DNA from: Vibrio neptunius
GTDB taxonomy: Bacteria; Pseudomonadota; Gammaproteobacteria; Enterobacterales; Vibrionaceae
Direction of reading: 5' to 3'
Length of the DNA: 64,000 nt
Assembly (NCBI RefSeq): GCF_000967495.1
Contig: NZ_JXXU01000011.1
Location: 1-64,000, forward strand
Shown here: positions 38,746 through 48,845 of the stretch, one piece after another
Numbering within the stretch: the stretch's first letter is position 1
Layout: each line of letters starts with the position of its first letter
Position numbers and translations under genes: made by a program
The notes under the pieces: model-generated
Seen by the model: only the letters and a program-made list of their open reading frames with translations
Database searches by the model: none
Told to the model about the DNA's origin: nothing

Positions 38746-39570
38746 ATGTCTTTAATCGCAAAAGGTACGCTAAACAAAATGCGTGCTTCCTTAGATGGTG
38801 AGGTCCACTATCGTCTTCCTGTGGGCGAAGAACTCGTCGATCTTAAACCCTTCATCGGTCAGAGCATTACCCTAACCCACACGGGCAACATTTTTTGTAG
38901 CGCTTGCGGCAAGAAAACCAAGAAGAGCTATTCCCAAGGTCACTGCTTTGTATGCATGAAAAAACTCGCCAGCTGCGATATGTGCATTATGAAACCAGAG
39001 AGCTGCCACTACGACCAAGGTACGTGTCGCGAACCGCAGTGGGGTGAAGAGAACTGTATGGTTGACCACTTCGTCTATTTATCAAATACATCCAGCCTCA
39101 AAGTAGGGATTACTCGCCATACCCAAATCCCGACTCGTTGGATCGATCAAGGGGCAACCCAAGGTCTCCCCATATTCAAAGTCAAAACTCGTCATATTTC
39201 TGGCCTGATTGAAGTTGAACTGGCTAAGCACATTGCAGATAAAACCAACTGGCGTACCTTGCTGAAAGAAGATGGCGAGCCAATGCCGCTTGAAGAGAAG
39301 TTTGCAGAGCTATTGCCGTTGGTTGAAGACAAAATCGCTGAGATAAAACATCAGTTCGGTGATGATGCGATTGAGATACTCAACGCTGATATCACGTCCA
39401 TCAGCTACCCAGTTTTACAGCACCCAACAAAAATCACATCGCATAACTTTGATAAGAACCCTGAAGTCACTGGGCTCTTACAGGGGATAAAAGGCCAGTA
39501 TATGATTTTTGATACTGGTGTTATCAACATCCGTAAATTCACTTCCTACGAAGTCGAAGTCAGCGTTTGA
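38746..39570 (+). CDS. DUF2797 zinc-ribbon-like protein
   Basis: A 274-residue cytoplasmic protein. The N-terminal third is cysteine-rich (FCSACGKK, HCFVCMKK, CDMCIMKPESC, then Cys at GTC), with at least three CxxC pairs that look like metal-binding knuckles. The rest resembles DUF2797 proteins of unknown function, and the VGITRH-type segment may be a GIY-YIG-related fold (inference only). GAGCAATGTC precedes the ATG. It is a single-gene unit ending at a strong shared terminator. Confidence 0.85.
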   Translation: MSLIAKGTLNKMRASLDGEVHYRLPVGEELVDLKPFIGQSITLTHTGNIFCSACGKKTKKSYSQGHCFVCMKKLASCDMCIMKPESCHYDQGTCREPQWGEENCMVDHFVYLSNTSSLKVGITRHTQIPTRWIDQGATQGLPIFKVKTRHISGLIEVELAKHIADKTNWRTLLKEDGEPMPLEEKFAELLPLVEDKIAEIKHQFGDDAIEILNADITSISYPVLQHPTKITSHNFDKNPEVTGLLQGIKGQYMIFDTGVINIRKFTSYEVEVSV

Positions 39571-39593
39571 TCCAAGGATACCCTGATGTAATC

Positions 39594-39629
39594 AAAAAGC
39601 CCTTTCATTAAACAATGAAAGGGCTTTTT
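39594..39629. terminator. bidirectional intrinsic terminator
   Basis: A perfect 16-bp stem (AAAAAGCCCTTTCATT/AATGAAAGGGCTTTTT) with a four-base loop, between the convergent DUF2797 and M16 protease genes. Confidence 0.95.
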
Positions 39630-39642
39630 CAAGTGCGAAGGC

Positions 39643-42390
39643 TTATTGATCGAGGGGACTAAGTATGTATTTGTATTTCTCTGCACCTTGACCAAATGAT
39701 TCAACGATACGGACTCTCACGTCTTCTAGCATGATGGTTTTTGCCATCTCTCTTGCCTGAGTAAAGGCTTCCTCACCAAAACCGTTCACCAAAGTTAAAG
39801 CACGGAACCAAGCGACATCAGAGGGGTAGTTGATCGTGTCTTTGAGATACGCATCCAGTTGTTCCCTAGCGATAGTAAATTCTTCTTGGGTAACTTCAGC
39901 AATGAGTTCTTGAATAACCTTGTCGATAGCTTGCTCTACCTTGGGCAGATCCTCTGCGGCTACTTGCGCTTCGAGCGTCCAATCTGTTGCAGGTTCATTG
40001 TAGTCCGTAGAATAGTAACTATCTGGAGCGTAGTCTAAACTGAGCTCTTCACGCACATACGCATCCAATCGTCTTGCTAGAATACGCTGAATAACTTTAT
40101 CAACTAATACCAGTTTTGCATCCTGAACCCGAGCCGATTTGTTGATGGCACGTAACCTATAACGGCTATTTTGTTCATTGTTGATCGCCAGATTAACTTT
40201 GCTGTCAGGGCGATCATTATAATTCACCCGATAAGATGGCATTGGCGCCTCTTCCTGTGAGATGGTCGCAACAAAATTCTTCACACCCTCTGCAACCTGC
40301 GCTGAATCTAAACCAGCCACAATGACCAGTTTACTATTTCGTGATTTCCTGAATAGCTCATCATAGACTTGTTGAACTTGATCGACCGTTACGCTTTCAA
40401 AGTCATGAGCTGTGGTAGGAAAATAGACACTTTGCTGCGCGTAGGTATTACTCTCAATGGCGTCATACCACTGGCCAAGTGGAGATTTGACGTAAGACAT
40501 AAGTTCATCAGAGTATTCCTTCTTCAACACGTCAAGCTGCTGTTCACTGAACTTGGGGTATGTCATTACGTTGTATAGAAGTTTTAGGGCATCATTGACC
40601 TGATCTGTAGGTACACTAATTTCGAAACCATGTTCCGTGCCATTAATGTAACTTTGCACATCAATGTCATTTTTGCGGACATACGTTTTTAGCTGTACCC
40701 CATTAAATTGACCAACACCGCTCTTGATGATCGTTGCAAGCAGAAGTTGAGATGCAGGTAGCAGTTCCCTATCCAATACGGCTTTACCGCCGGCTGACAT
40801 GTAAACAATGTGGGCAAAATCGCTGTCATTTTCAGGATCGAACAACACATCGATGCCGTTCTCCAAGGACCAGGTTAGTTCACCATTTTTCCCATCGATA
40901 GCGGCAGGTAATGGGTCAACAGACTCCACTTCAATTAGCCCATCTACGTCTGTAGTGATACGATTACTGGTAACACCAGGCATTCCATACATGCTTTTCC
41001 ACTCTGGTAGAGTTTGCTTCGCTTGCTCAATTGATTCTGTTTGATCAGTGCCAACGAACATATCATATGAATAAGATAGCATATTTCTCGCATGTTGATT
41101 AATATCATCAAGACTGGTTGTTGCTAGCAGCTGATCGAGGCTGCGCTTATAGTCAGCTAAAGATTGAGAAGGTTCGCCTTCCGCCAGTTGGTACGTTCTG
41201 TCTTCAGCAAAAGCTTCTGCTCCACGCTTAAACCAATCATCATCAGCATGTTTACGACTACTGCGATACCCCGCCATCACAACATCGAATTCCCCCGAAC
41301 TCACACCATGGTCCCTTAGTGACGCCAAAGTACTAAAAAACAAAGGCTGGACGGTATCTCTGTCTTGTGGAGCGAATGCAATAGATACGTCGTATATCCG
41401 TTCATCCACGCTAGTGTATATGCTGGAATCGAAGTCGCGTAACGGTAGTGCATGCTCTGAGTAAACGGCATCCAAGCGATTTGATACAAGTCGCGCAACG
41501 ATACTGTCTTTCCAATACTCAATAAGATCTTCTCTCGTTAGCAGCACATCATCACCAAGGTAGAATGTTAGTCCGGCCACAGACGGTTCACCAATGTTAA
41601 CTTGCGCGACAAAATCACCTTTATTGATCTTCGCTTTTGGTCGAACAGGAGGTTGAGAGTCACTGGTCGATTGCCAATCAGAGAACATTTTTTTAATCAG
41701 CTCTCTGGCATCTTCGCGCTTAATGTCACCTACAATAATTAGCTCACTCAATTGGGGCTGATACCAAGTATCATAAAACGCTTTGAGCGATTGAGATGTC
41801 GCGTTTTGAATGCTATCTGGCGTACCGATCGCCGCCTTTCCCTCATAAGGCGTTCCTTTAATACTGTTTTCATAAGCTTTATCGTAGAAAGACCGGTTTT
41901 CTGGGGCCCTGCGGCGATATTCTGCAAGTACAACGCCTTTTTCGCGTTCAACTTCATCAGGCGAGAATGTAACGCGATTGGCAACATCTCTTAACCAAAG
42001 CATCGCCTTATCGAGCTCATCTTGATTGGGTAAACTCAGTGTGTAAACCGTTTCCTCATATGAAGTGTAAGCATTGACATCGTGCCCACTCGCACCCGTT
42101 TTTTCCATCAGTTCAATGACTTCGTTAGGGGTAAAGTTTTTACTGCCATTAAATGCCATATGCTCGACAAAATGAGCGTATCCAAGTTGGTCTGGGGTTT
42201 CTTCGAGAGATCCTGCATGAATAAACAAGCGAAGAGACAAGGCTTCGGTATCAATCGGATAAATGTGATACTTTAACCCGTTGTTTAACTGACCAGACGT
42301 CCAGTTGGTATTCTTCTCAATGGGAATGCTAGTCGTTTGCTGAGCACAAGCTGTCAGCAGTAAGACGACCAAAATCAGGATATTCTTCAT
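39643..42390 (-). CDS. M16-family zinc metalloprotease, lipoprotein (PqqL-like)
   Basis: A 915-residue protease with four tandem M16 units. The inverted zinc motif is His73-x-x-Glu76-His77 (YAHFVEHMAFNG), with the downstream ligand glutamate in EREKGVVLAEYRRR. The N-terminus is a lipoprotein signal (MKNILILVVLLLTAC) with Cys15 as the lipid site, so the enzyme is likely anchored in the envelope facing the periplasm. Length and layout match E. coli PqqL (931). Such enzymes degrade peptides; the natural substrate is unknown. The ribosome-binding site is weak. It ends convergently with the DUF2797 gene. Confidence 0.92.
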   Translation of the reverse strand: MKNILILVVLLLTACAQQTTSIPIEKNTNWTSGQLNNGLKYHIYPIDTEALSLRLFIHAGSLEETPDQLGYAHFVEHMAFNGSKNFTPNEVIELMEKTGASGHDVNAYTSYEETVYTLSLPNQDELDKAMLWLRDVANRVTFSPDEVEREKGVVLAEYRRRAPENRSFYDKAYENSIKGTPYEGKAAIGTPDSIQNATSQSLKAFYDTWYQPQLSELIIVGDIKREDARELIKKMFSDWQSTSDSQPPVRPKAKINKGDFVAQVNIGEPSVAGLTFYLGDDVLLTREDLIEYWKDSIVARLVSNRLDAVYSEHALPLRDFDSSIYTSVDERIYDVSIAFAPQDRDTVQPLFFSTLASLRDHGVSSGEFDVVMAGYRSSRKHADDDWFKRGAEAFAEDRTYQLAEGEPSQSLADYKRSLDQLLATTSLDDINQHARNMLSYSYDMFVGTDQTESIEQAKQTLPEWKSMYGMPGVTSNRITTDVDGLIEVESVDPLPAAIDGKNGELTWSLENGIDVLFDPENDSDFAHIVYMSAGGKAVLDRELLPASQLLLATIIKSGVGQFNGVQLKTYVRKNDIDVQSYINGTEHGFEISVPTDQVNDALKLLYNVMTYPKFSEQQLDVLKKEYSDELMSYVKSPLGQWYDAIESNTYAQQSVYFPTTAHDFESVTVDQVQQVYDELFRKSRNSKLVIVAGLDSAQVAEGVKNFVATISQEEAPMPSYRVNYNDRPDSKVNLAINNEQNSRYRLRAINKSARVQDAKLVLVDKVIQRILARRLDAYVREELSLDYAPDSYYSTDYNEPATDWTLEAQVAAEDLPKVEQAIDKVIQELIAEVTQEEFTIAREQLDAYLKDTINYPSDVAWFRALTLVNGFGEEAFTQAREMAKTIMLEDVRVRIVESFGQGAEKYKYILSPLDQ

Positions 42391-42669
42391 AATAGAAATA
42401 CTTTTTGTTTTTTTATTTATGCGGAATATAACTGGTAAACTGTTCTGTCGATAGTCAATTTCACATGAATGGACTCATCTACGCCCCTTTTCTTCCTTCG
42501 ATGTTGCCTTTTTAATCAACTACACGCAATGCATCGCTCCCAACAAATAAATGAGACTATTGTCATTAAATGTGTTTTATTTCAATACTTTGAAAGTTTT
42601 CAATATGCCGACTAGATTAAATCTGAGCGCAATTAAGTGCGTGACGTCAATCTATTAGTGAGAAGAAAA

Positions 42670-43413
42670 ATGAAAACCATTTATAAGAACAGTAAAGTTG
42701 GCTCTTCACCTCTATTTAAAACTGTGACCACCGCGGCTCTAGTCGCTGCCCTTGCAGGCTGTGCAGGTAATCCGTACGTAACCGAGGCTGAACGCAACGA
42801 TGTCATTACTTTAGGAGATTCCATTTTTGACCTTTCAGGAGAACTGCAACAATTTCTTGAGGGACCTGAAATGGCTAATACCACGTTCCGTGATTACACC
42901 TTAAGTGGCGCTAAGCTGAGCGGAGGAATTGTTGCCAAGCCAGTTGTTGAGCAATATCAGGATGCCAAAAGCGATGACTCCAATATCAATGTTATTGTGA
43001 TGGATGGAGGCGGTAACGACATCCTACTGCCCGCCGCCATCTTTGACCCTCACAAATGTAAAACCACTTGGTACCGCCCAGAGCTAAGCAGCAAATGTAA
43101 AAGCTTGGTTGATGATGTCTATGTGGAAACCGTTAATCTACTCAACGAAATGGACCAAGATGGTGTACAACAGGTCATCTATCTGGGTTACTACTACACC
43201 ACGGGCGATAAGGAAAATCTTCATCAGGCTATCGATTTTGGCGATACCCGACTTGCTGACGCTTGTACCAACACCACAGTATCCTGTCAGTTTGTCGACC
43301 CTAGACCTCACATCACACCAGACGATGTCCTATCGGACAATATTCATCCCACAACTTCGGGCTCTCAAAAACTGGCGCAGCTAATCTGGCCTTACCTTCA
43401 AGCCGTAATCTAG
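42670..43413 (+). CDS. SGNH/GDSL-hydrolase lipoprotein
   Basis: A 247-residue exported hydrolase. A long N-terminal signal ends in lipobox LAGC with Cys31 as lipid site. The SGNH blocks are VITLGDSIFD (Ser51 nucleophile), a conserved glycine region, DGGGNDILLPA (block III Asn) and DNIHPT (catalytic Asp223 and His226). Such enzymes are esterases or lipases. The ATG at 42670 was chosen because GAGAAG lies upstream and the frame from 42637 adds only 11 poor residues. The next gene, 66 bases on with its own good ribosome-binding site, resembles lipase chaperones, so the pair may form an operon. Confidence 0.87.
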   Translation: MKTIYKNSKVGSSPLFKTVTTAALVAALAGCAGNPYVTEAERNDVITLGDSIFDLSGELQQFLEGPEMANTTFRDYTLSGAKLSGGIVAKPVVEQYQDAKSDDSNINVIVMDGGGNDILLPAAIFDPHKCKTTWYRPELSSKCKSLVDDVYVETVNLLNEMDQDGVQQVIYLGYYYTTGDKENLHQAIDFGDTRLADACTNTTVSCQFVDPRPHITPDDVLSDNIHPTTSGSQKLAQLIWPYLQAVI

Positions 43414-43479
43414 TCGCTTCAATACACTCACCGGTGGTCAACCATCGGTGAGCTATGGATATCTGATAAGGAGAAAACA

Positions 43480-44505
43480 ATGAGTAAGTGGGTGTGGGCT
43501 TCCGCAGTATGTGCCATTGCAGGGGTAGGAGCTTGGTTTGCGCCTATCGGTATCAACACTGTTCCTGTTGTCATATCAGCGTACAACAATAAGGATAATA
43601 CTGAAGCACAATTATCCGGCCAAACCAAAATCAAAGAAGAACAGGAAGCTGCAAACATTACCGATCGCCTCGCGATTCAATTGCAAAAGGAGTTAGGTGA
43701 TCGAGTTAATCGGATCGAAATTCAAGTTGGCTTGCGTGATTTCAGAGACTATCTAACAGAAACATATCCGGACCAATCCCCCTTCCTTTTTAATGAGGTG
43801 ATCAAACAAGCTTTTCCGGAATACGCAGACATGATCTTTGAGAAAATCGCTTTGATGGAGGATTATGAACAATGGCTACTCTCGGAAATGAAGCCTCTAC
43901 TCACAATGACATTTGAAGAGAAGCAAATAGCAGTATGGGCAAAACGGCGTGAGCTGTTTGGCGATGACGCCGATATCATATGGTCTGCAGAGCTTGCTGA
44001 ACGAGAGCAAAGAATTGCCGATACGCAAAAATCGATTGAACTACTCAACAGCGCTTATGATATGGAAATCAACCAGCGGCTTTTTTCACTTAAAGCCACG
44101 ATTGAAACCAATTTTGTTGAACATGCTGGAGGCAAAATCCTTAGCCCTGCGATGATGGCAAGCACTTTCTTCAGTTTAGATTCTGTTCAACGTGATTTGA
44201 GCAACATGTCTTCCTACCAACGAGCAGAGCAGCTAGCCAGTATCCGCAGAGATTTGGGCTATAGCGAATCACAAATCGAAAAAGCGGCAAAGCAAGATCG
44301 AGACAATGAGCTTCGCTGGCAAATTGGTTATCAATATATGGGAGAAAGGCAAGCACTATTGGCTAGTCTATCCGGTGAAGAGCTGGACAGTCAGCTGACC
44401 CAACTTCGAATCGACTATTTTGGCGAGCAGGCCTCCACACTCGAAAAAGAAGAGCAACAAGGTTTCTATCGCTTTGAGCGTCCGCGCGTATACGGAAGAA
44501 ACTAG
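43480..44505 (+). CDS. lipase-chaperone (LifO)-like membrane-anchored protein
   Basis: A 341-residue protein with one N-terminal membrane helix (about 4-26) and a long, charged, helical periplasmic part. Segments RRELFGDDAD, ELAEREQRI and the C-terminal RWQIGYQYMGERQALL plus QLRIDYFGEQA resemble lipase-specific foldases (Lif/LifO), which hold secreted lipases while they fold. Known Lif partners are alpha/beta-hydrolase lipases, whereas the upstream neighbour here is an SGNH hydrolase. AAGGAG precedes the ATG. The family call comes from remembered similarity to the B. glumae Lif and is moderately sure. Confidence 0.68.
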   Translation: MSKWVWASAVCAIAGVGAWFAPIGINTVPVVISAYNNKDNTEAQLSGQTKIKEEQEAANITDRLAIQLQKELGDRVNRIEIQVGLRDFRDYLTETYPDQSPFLFNEVIKQAFPEYADMIFEKIALMEDYEQWLLSEMKPLLTMTFEEKQIAVWAKRRELFGDDADIIWSAELAEREQRIADTQKSIELLNSAYDMEINQRLFSLKATIETNFVEHAGGKILSPAMMASTFFSLDSVQRDLSNMSSYQRAEQLASIRRDLGYSESQIEKAAKQDRDNELRWQIGYQYMGERQALLASLSGEELDSQLTQLRIDYFGEQASTLEKEEQQGFYRFERPRVYGRN

Positions 44506-44527
44506 GCGGCGCTCAGTGGGGTCTGGT

Positions 44528-45361
44528 TTAAGCTGGCAGCAAGTCTAAGCCACGAACCGTTACACGGTGAAGTCGACGCGGTTGATCGCCATAATCAGTC
44601 ACAGCAAAATGTTGAGTACAGATATTATCCCAGATGGCAACAGAGCCCGGCTGCCATGAAAACCGTACCTGATGTTCAGGTTGTCGCGCTAAAGCAAATA
44701 GTTGGTCGAGCCATTTTCGACTTTCTCTTTCTTCTAGCTCGTTAATACGCAGGGTAAACTGCTCATTGACGAATGCGGTCAGATTACCTGTTTCCGGATG
44801 ACGGACAATAAGAGGATGTTTAACCGGCGGGTAGCCTTTAGATACTGTTGCAACGCGGCTCTCCCCTTGTTCATTAACGGAGTCATAACGGCTGCCTTCA
44901 AACGCATGCAGCCCGTGTGTCGCCGTGAGTCCTTGTAAAGCTTGTTGCTCATCACGCGTTAGACGTGACCATACCGCTTCCATCGATGTCCAGATGGTGT
45001 CTCCTCCATGTGGAGGACAGTGCTGTGCTTGCAGGATAGAACAACGGCACGGCGTAGCCTGCCAGGTTAAATCTGTGTGCCAATAGCTTTCACCGGGGGG
45101 ATTACCGGGAGAAGTCTCAATCACAACCACCTGTTCTTCATCATCTAGGTGAGGAAAAAACGGGTGTACTGGCTCCAAATCACCAAAACGCTTTGCTAGC
45201 CCGATCTGCTGCTGCGGTGTCATTCCTTGGGCTTGAAAGAACAATACCTTATGTTTCAGGTAAGCTTGGTAAAGAGCAGAAAATTCTTGCTCACTCAAAT
45301 TAGAAAGATCAACGCCTTCAACTAAAGCGCCAATGTGCTCTGATAACGGAGTTAGATTCAC
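44528..45361 (-). CDS. TauD/TfdA-family Fe(II)/2-oxoglutarate dioxygenase
   Basis: A 277-residue dioxygenase. The iron facial triad is His95 and Asp97 (YWHTDLTW) with His251 (CTQHFAVTDYG), and Arg266 is a likely 2-oxoglutarate contact. TauD itself releases sulfite from taurine; related enzymes act on other sulfonates, aryloxy acids or amino acids, so the substrate is open. No tau transporter genes are nearby. The GTG start has AAGGATAAACC upstream. A terminator lies between it and the PLP-enzyme gene, so it is probably a separate transcript despite lying downstream on the same strand. Confidence 0.9.
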   Translation of the reverse strand: MNLTPLSEHIGALVEGVDLSNLSEQEFSALYQAYLKHKVLFFQAQGMTPQQQIGLAKRFGDLEPVHPFFPHLDDEEQVVVIETSPGNPPGESYWHTDLTWQATPCRCSILQAQHCPPHGGDTIWTSMEAVWSRLTRDEQQALQGLTATHGLHAFEGSRYDSVNEQGESRVATVSKGYPPVKHPLIVRHPETGNLTAFVNEQFTLRINELEERESRKWLDQLFALARQPEHQVRFSWQPGSVAIWDNICTQHFAVTDYGDQPRRLHRVTVRGLDLLPA

Positions 45362-45432
45362 GGTTTATCCTTATACATTCTGCTTAGAGAAATCAGACCG
45401 TTAGATAGAGTAATTCCTTTCGCACGATCAAA

Positions 45433-45455
45433 AAAGACCCTACATGAGGGTCTTT
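45433..45455 (-). terminator. intrinsic terminator after the PLP-enzyme gene
   Basis: An 8-bp stem (AAAGACCC/GGGTCTTT) with a seven-base loop and a following T run on the minus strand. Confidence 0.85.
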
Positions 45456-45494
45456 ATCGCTACTCAGAAGCCAGATGAAAAATCTCAGACGACT

Positions 45495-46730
45495 CTATTG
45501 CCCTAAGATTAGTTTCAATTCATCAAACAAGATATCTACTTCTTCTAATGTGTTGTAGTGCATGAAGCCAATTCGGACAACACCACCTGATTCTTCGAGA
45601 CCGAGTTGACGAACCAAACCGAGCGCATAGAAGTGTCCGTTCCAGACACAGATGTTGCGCTTACCAAGTTTCTTAGCGATCTCTTCAGGCGAATGGTGGT
45701 CAAACGTTAGAGCAAAAGTTGGTGTTCTGATTTCACTGTTGGCTTCATTACGGCCCAACAATGCCACGCCTTTCAATTCTGCGAAACGAGCCAAAAAACG
45801 TTCGCTGATCGCCGATTCATGCTGATTGAACTGCTGGAAAGAGTCGATCAGTCGAGTACGGAGATCATCACCATCGTTGCCCCATTGAGCCAGATACTTC
45901 ACTGCCGCAATTACACCGGCTAATCCTTCAAAACTCTGAGTCCCAGTTTCAAACCGACCAGGTCCCGTATTGGTTGCAGGCTCAACTTTGTAGGGCTGCA
46001 AAGCATGCAGCCACTTAGGTGCCACATACGCTACCCCAACGTGAGGGCCAAAGAACTTATAGGCAGAGCAAGCAAGGAAATCACAACCCAATTGTTGAAC
46101 ATCGACTAAATGGTGCGGAGCGTAGTGCACCGCATCAACGTAAACCATCGCTCCGAACTTGTGTGCTGCTTCAACGACACGTTTCACATCTACAATCGAG
46201 CCTGTGGTATTCGATGCGTAAGTCAGTGCGATAAGCTTAGTCTTAGGACTGATCAGCGATAGCAAATGCTCTATGTCTAGTGAACAGTCTTGCTCGTTAA
46301 CTCGAGCCTGAAGGACTTTAGCTTGCTTATCATCGGCCGCTTGCTGCCAGCTAGAGACATTCGAATAATGATCGAGAGATGTAACAATGATTTCGTCACC
46401 CGCTTGCCAATTCCGACTGATAGCTCGGCTGAGCTGAAAAGTGAGAGACGTCATGTTGGCGCCAAAGACAATATTATCACTCGACTCTGCATTTAACAGT
46501 GCTTGTGCGGACTCTCTCGCTAGTTTCATTAAATCTGTAGTGTGGGCACTGGAAAAATAGTGACCACCCAGATTCGAATTAAAAAAGCCCAGATATGCGG
46601 TCATCGCTTCCAGAACACCATTTGGTACCTGTGAACCGCCTGGTCCATCTAGAAACATCACCGGCAAATCATTGTGGCTTTGCTGCAGCGCACGAAACTG
46701 TGCGCGTACCAAATTAGGAGTGAAGTTCAT
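45495..46730 (-). CDS. class V aminotransferase-fold PLP enzyme, cysteine desulfurase-like (VC1184 subfamily) without catalytic Cys
   Basis: A 411-residue PLP enzyme of the SufS/NifS fold. The Schiff-base lysine is Lys225 (CSAYKFFGPHVG), and TSLDHYSN and VYVDAVHYAPH match the cofactor region. At the place where SufS/CsdA carry the persulfide-forming cysteine (GHHCA) this protein has NGHFYAL, so the catalytic Cys is replaced and simple desulfurase action is doubtful. The subfamily resembles TIGR01976, named after V. cholerae VC1184, next to trxB there as here. It overlaps the dioxygenase gene by 17 bases, and its AAGGA site lies inside that gene, so the two are co-translated. Confidence 0.9.
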   Translation of the reverse strand: MNFTPNLVRAQFRALQQSHNDLPVMFLDGPGGSQVPNGVLEAMTAYLGFFNSNLGGHYFSSAHTTDLMKLARESAQALLNAESSDNIVFGANMTSLTFQLSRAISRNWQAGDEIIVTSLDHYSNVSSWQQAADDKQAKVLQARVNEQDCSLDIEHLLSLISPKTKLIALTYASNTTGSIVDVKRVVEAAHKFGAMVYVDAVHYAPHHLVDVQQLGCDFLACSAYKFFGPHVGVAYVAPKWLHALQPYKVEPATNTGPGRFETGTQSFEGLAGVIAAVKYLAQWGNDGDDLRTRLIDSFQQFNQHESAISERFLARFAELKGVALLGRNEANSEIRTPTFALTFDHHSPEEIAKKLGKRNICVWNGHFYALGLVRQLGLEESGGVVRIGFMHYNTLEEVDILFDELKLILGQ

Positions 46731-47376
46731 TCACGGCTTCCTTCGCGGTTAGTACAAATACGTCCATATACCCTTCTTCACCTTCAATTACAGAGCGAAT
46801 AGGCGTCGCGTTATGCCAAAGCTTATTATCGGCCAACATAGCGACTTCACCGTTTTGCAATACTTTACGGAAGAAAGGTGCCTCGTTGAAGCTGCTGTAA
46901 AGCATCACGTCACCACCTTCGATGTTGTGTCGCCCCATACCAATCAGAGCAATATGCTCAAACCCATCTTGATGCACGCCTTCAGGGGCTACCTGAGTTT
47001 CATCGAAAATAGCAGAGATGCGCATTTGGTGAATTTCAATTTCCTGACCGTCAATCAGCTTGTTTGCCTCTACAAATAACTGGCAAATTTCACGCATTCC
47101 TTCACTTTGAAGAGTCGGTATTTCAATCGGCTCGAATTGTCGTACGACATTACCCTGAAAACGATTAATATCATCGGTTTGCATAAACTCATTTTTCTGA
47201 AGATCAATAACCTGACCATCTTTAAACTGAATCACAGAGTAACGTCGCAAACGATATTGACCATCTGCATGCTCGGTATTGGGTAGCTTGGTAAAAGACG
47301 GCGCCAACTGTGCAAAAGCATTGTCACTTAGCTTAGTGAGCTGCAGAGTTGTTTCGCGGTTAGGTAACATCATCAT
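46714..47376 (-). CDS. 2-oxoglutarate/Fe(II) dioxygenase, PF10014-like (amino-acid hydroxylase family)
   Basis: A 220-residue protein. The iron-binding residues are His135 and Asp137 (PEGVHQDGFEH) with His188 (LWHNATPIRS), and Arg194 could hold 2-oxoglutarate. The pattern fits the PF10014 family, which includes free amino-acid hydroxylases such as the B. thuringiensis isoleucine 4-hydroxylase. Substrate here is unknown. AAGGAG precedes a run of three ATGs, so the exact start could be 47376, 47373 or 47370. It is the first gene of a two-gene operon with the Cys-less PLP enzyme and diverges from trxB. Confidence 0.83.
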   Translation of the reverse strand: MMMLPNRETTLQLTKLSDNAFAQLAPSFTKLPNTEHADGQYRLRRYSVIQFKDGQVIDLQKNEFMQTDDINRFQGNVVRQFEPIEIPTLQSEGMREICQLFVEANKLIDGQEIEIHQMRISAIFDETQVAPEGVHQDGFEHIALIGMGRHNIEGGDVMLYSSFNEAPFFRKVLQNGEVAMLADNKLWHNATPIRSVIEGEEGYMDVFVLTAKEAVNELHS

Positions 47377-48733
<1,357 letters not shown>

Positions 48734-48760
48734 TATTTTTCATTTTTGACTCAAATCCTT

Positions 48761-48795
48761 AAAGCCTCGTGGTATTCCCACGAGGCTTTCTTTTG
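48761..48795 (+). terminator. intrinsic terminator after trxB
   Basis: A stem AAAGCCTCGTGG/CCACGAGGCTTT with a five-base loop and a T-rich tail, between trxB and cydD. Confidence 0.9.
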
Positions 48796-48845
48796 TATAA
48801 TCGCGAGCCTCGATTAGTCATAATAATTATCATTAAGCCTTCACG

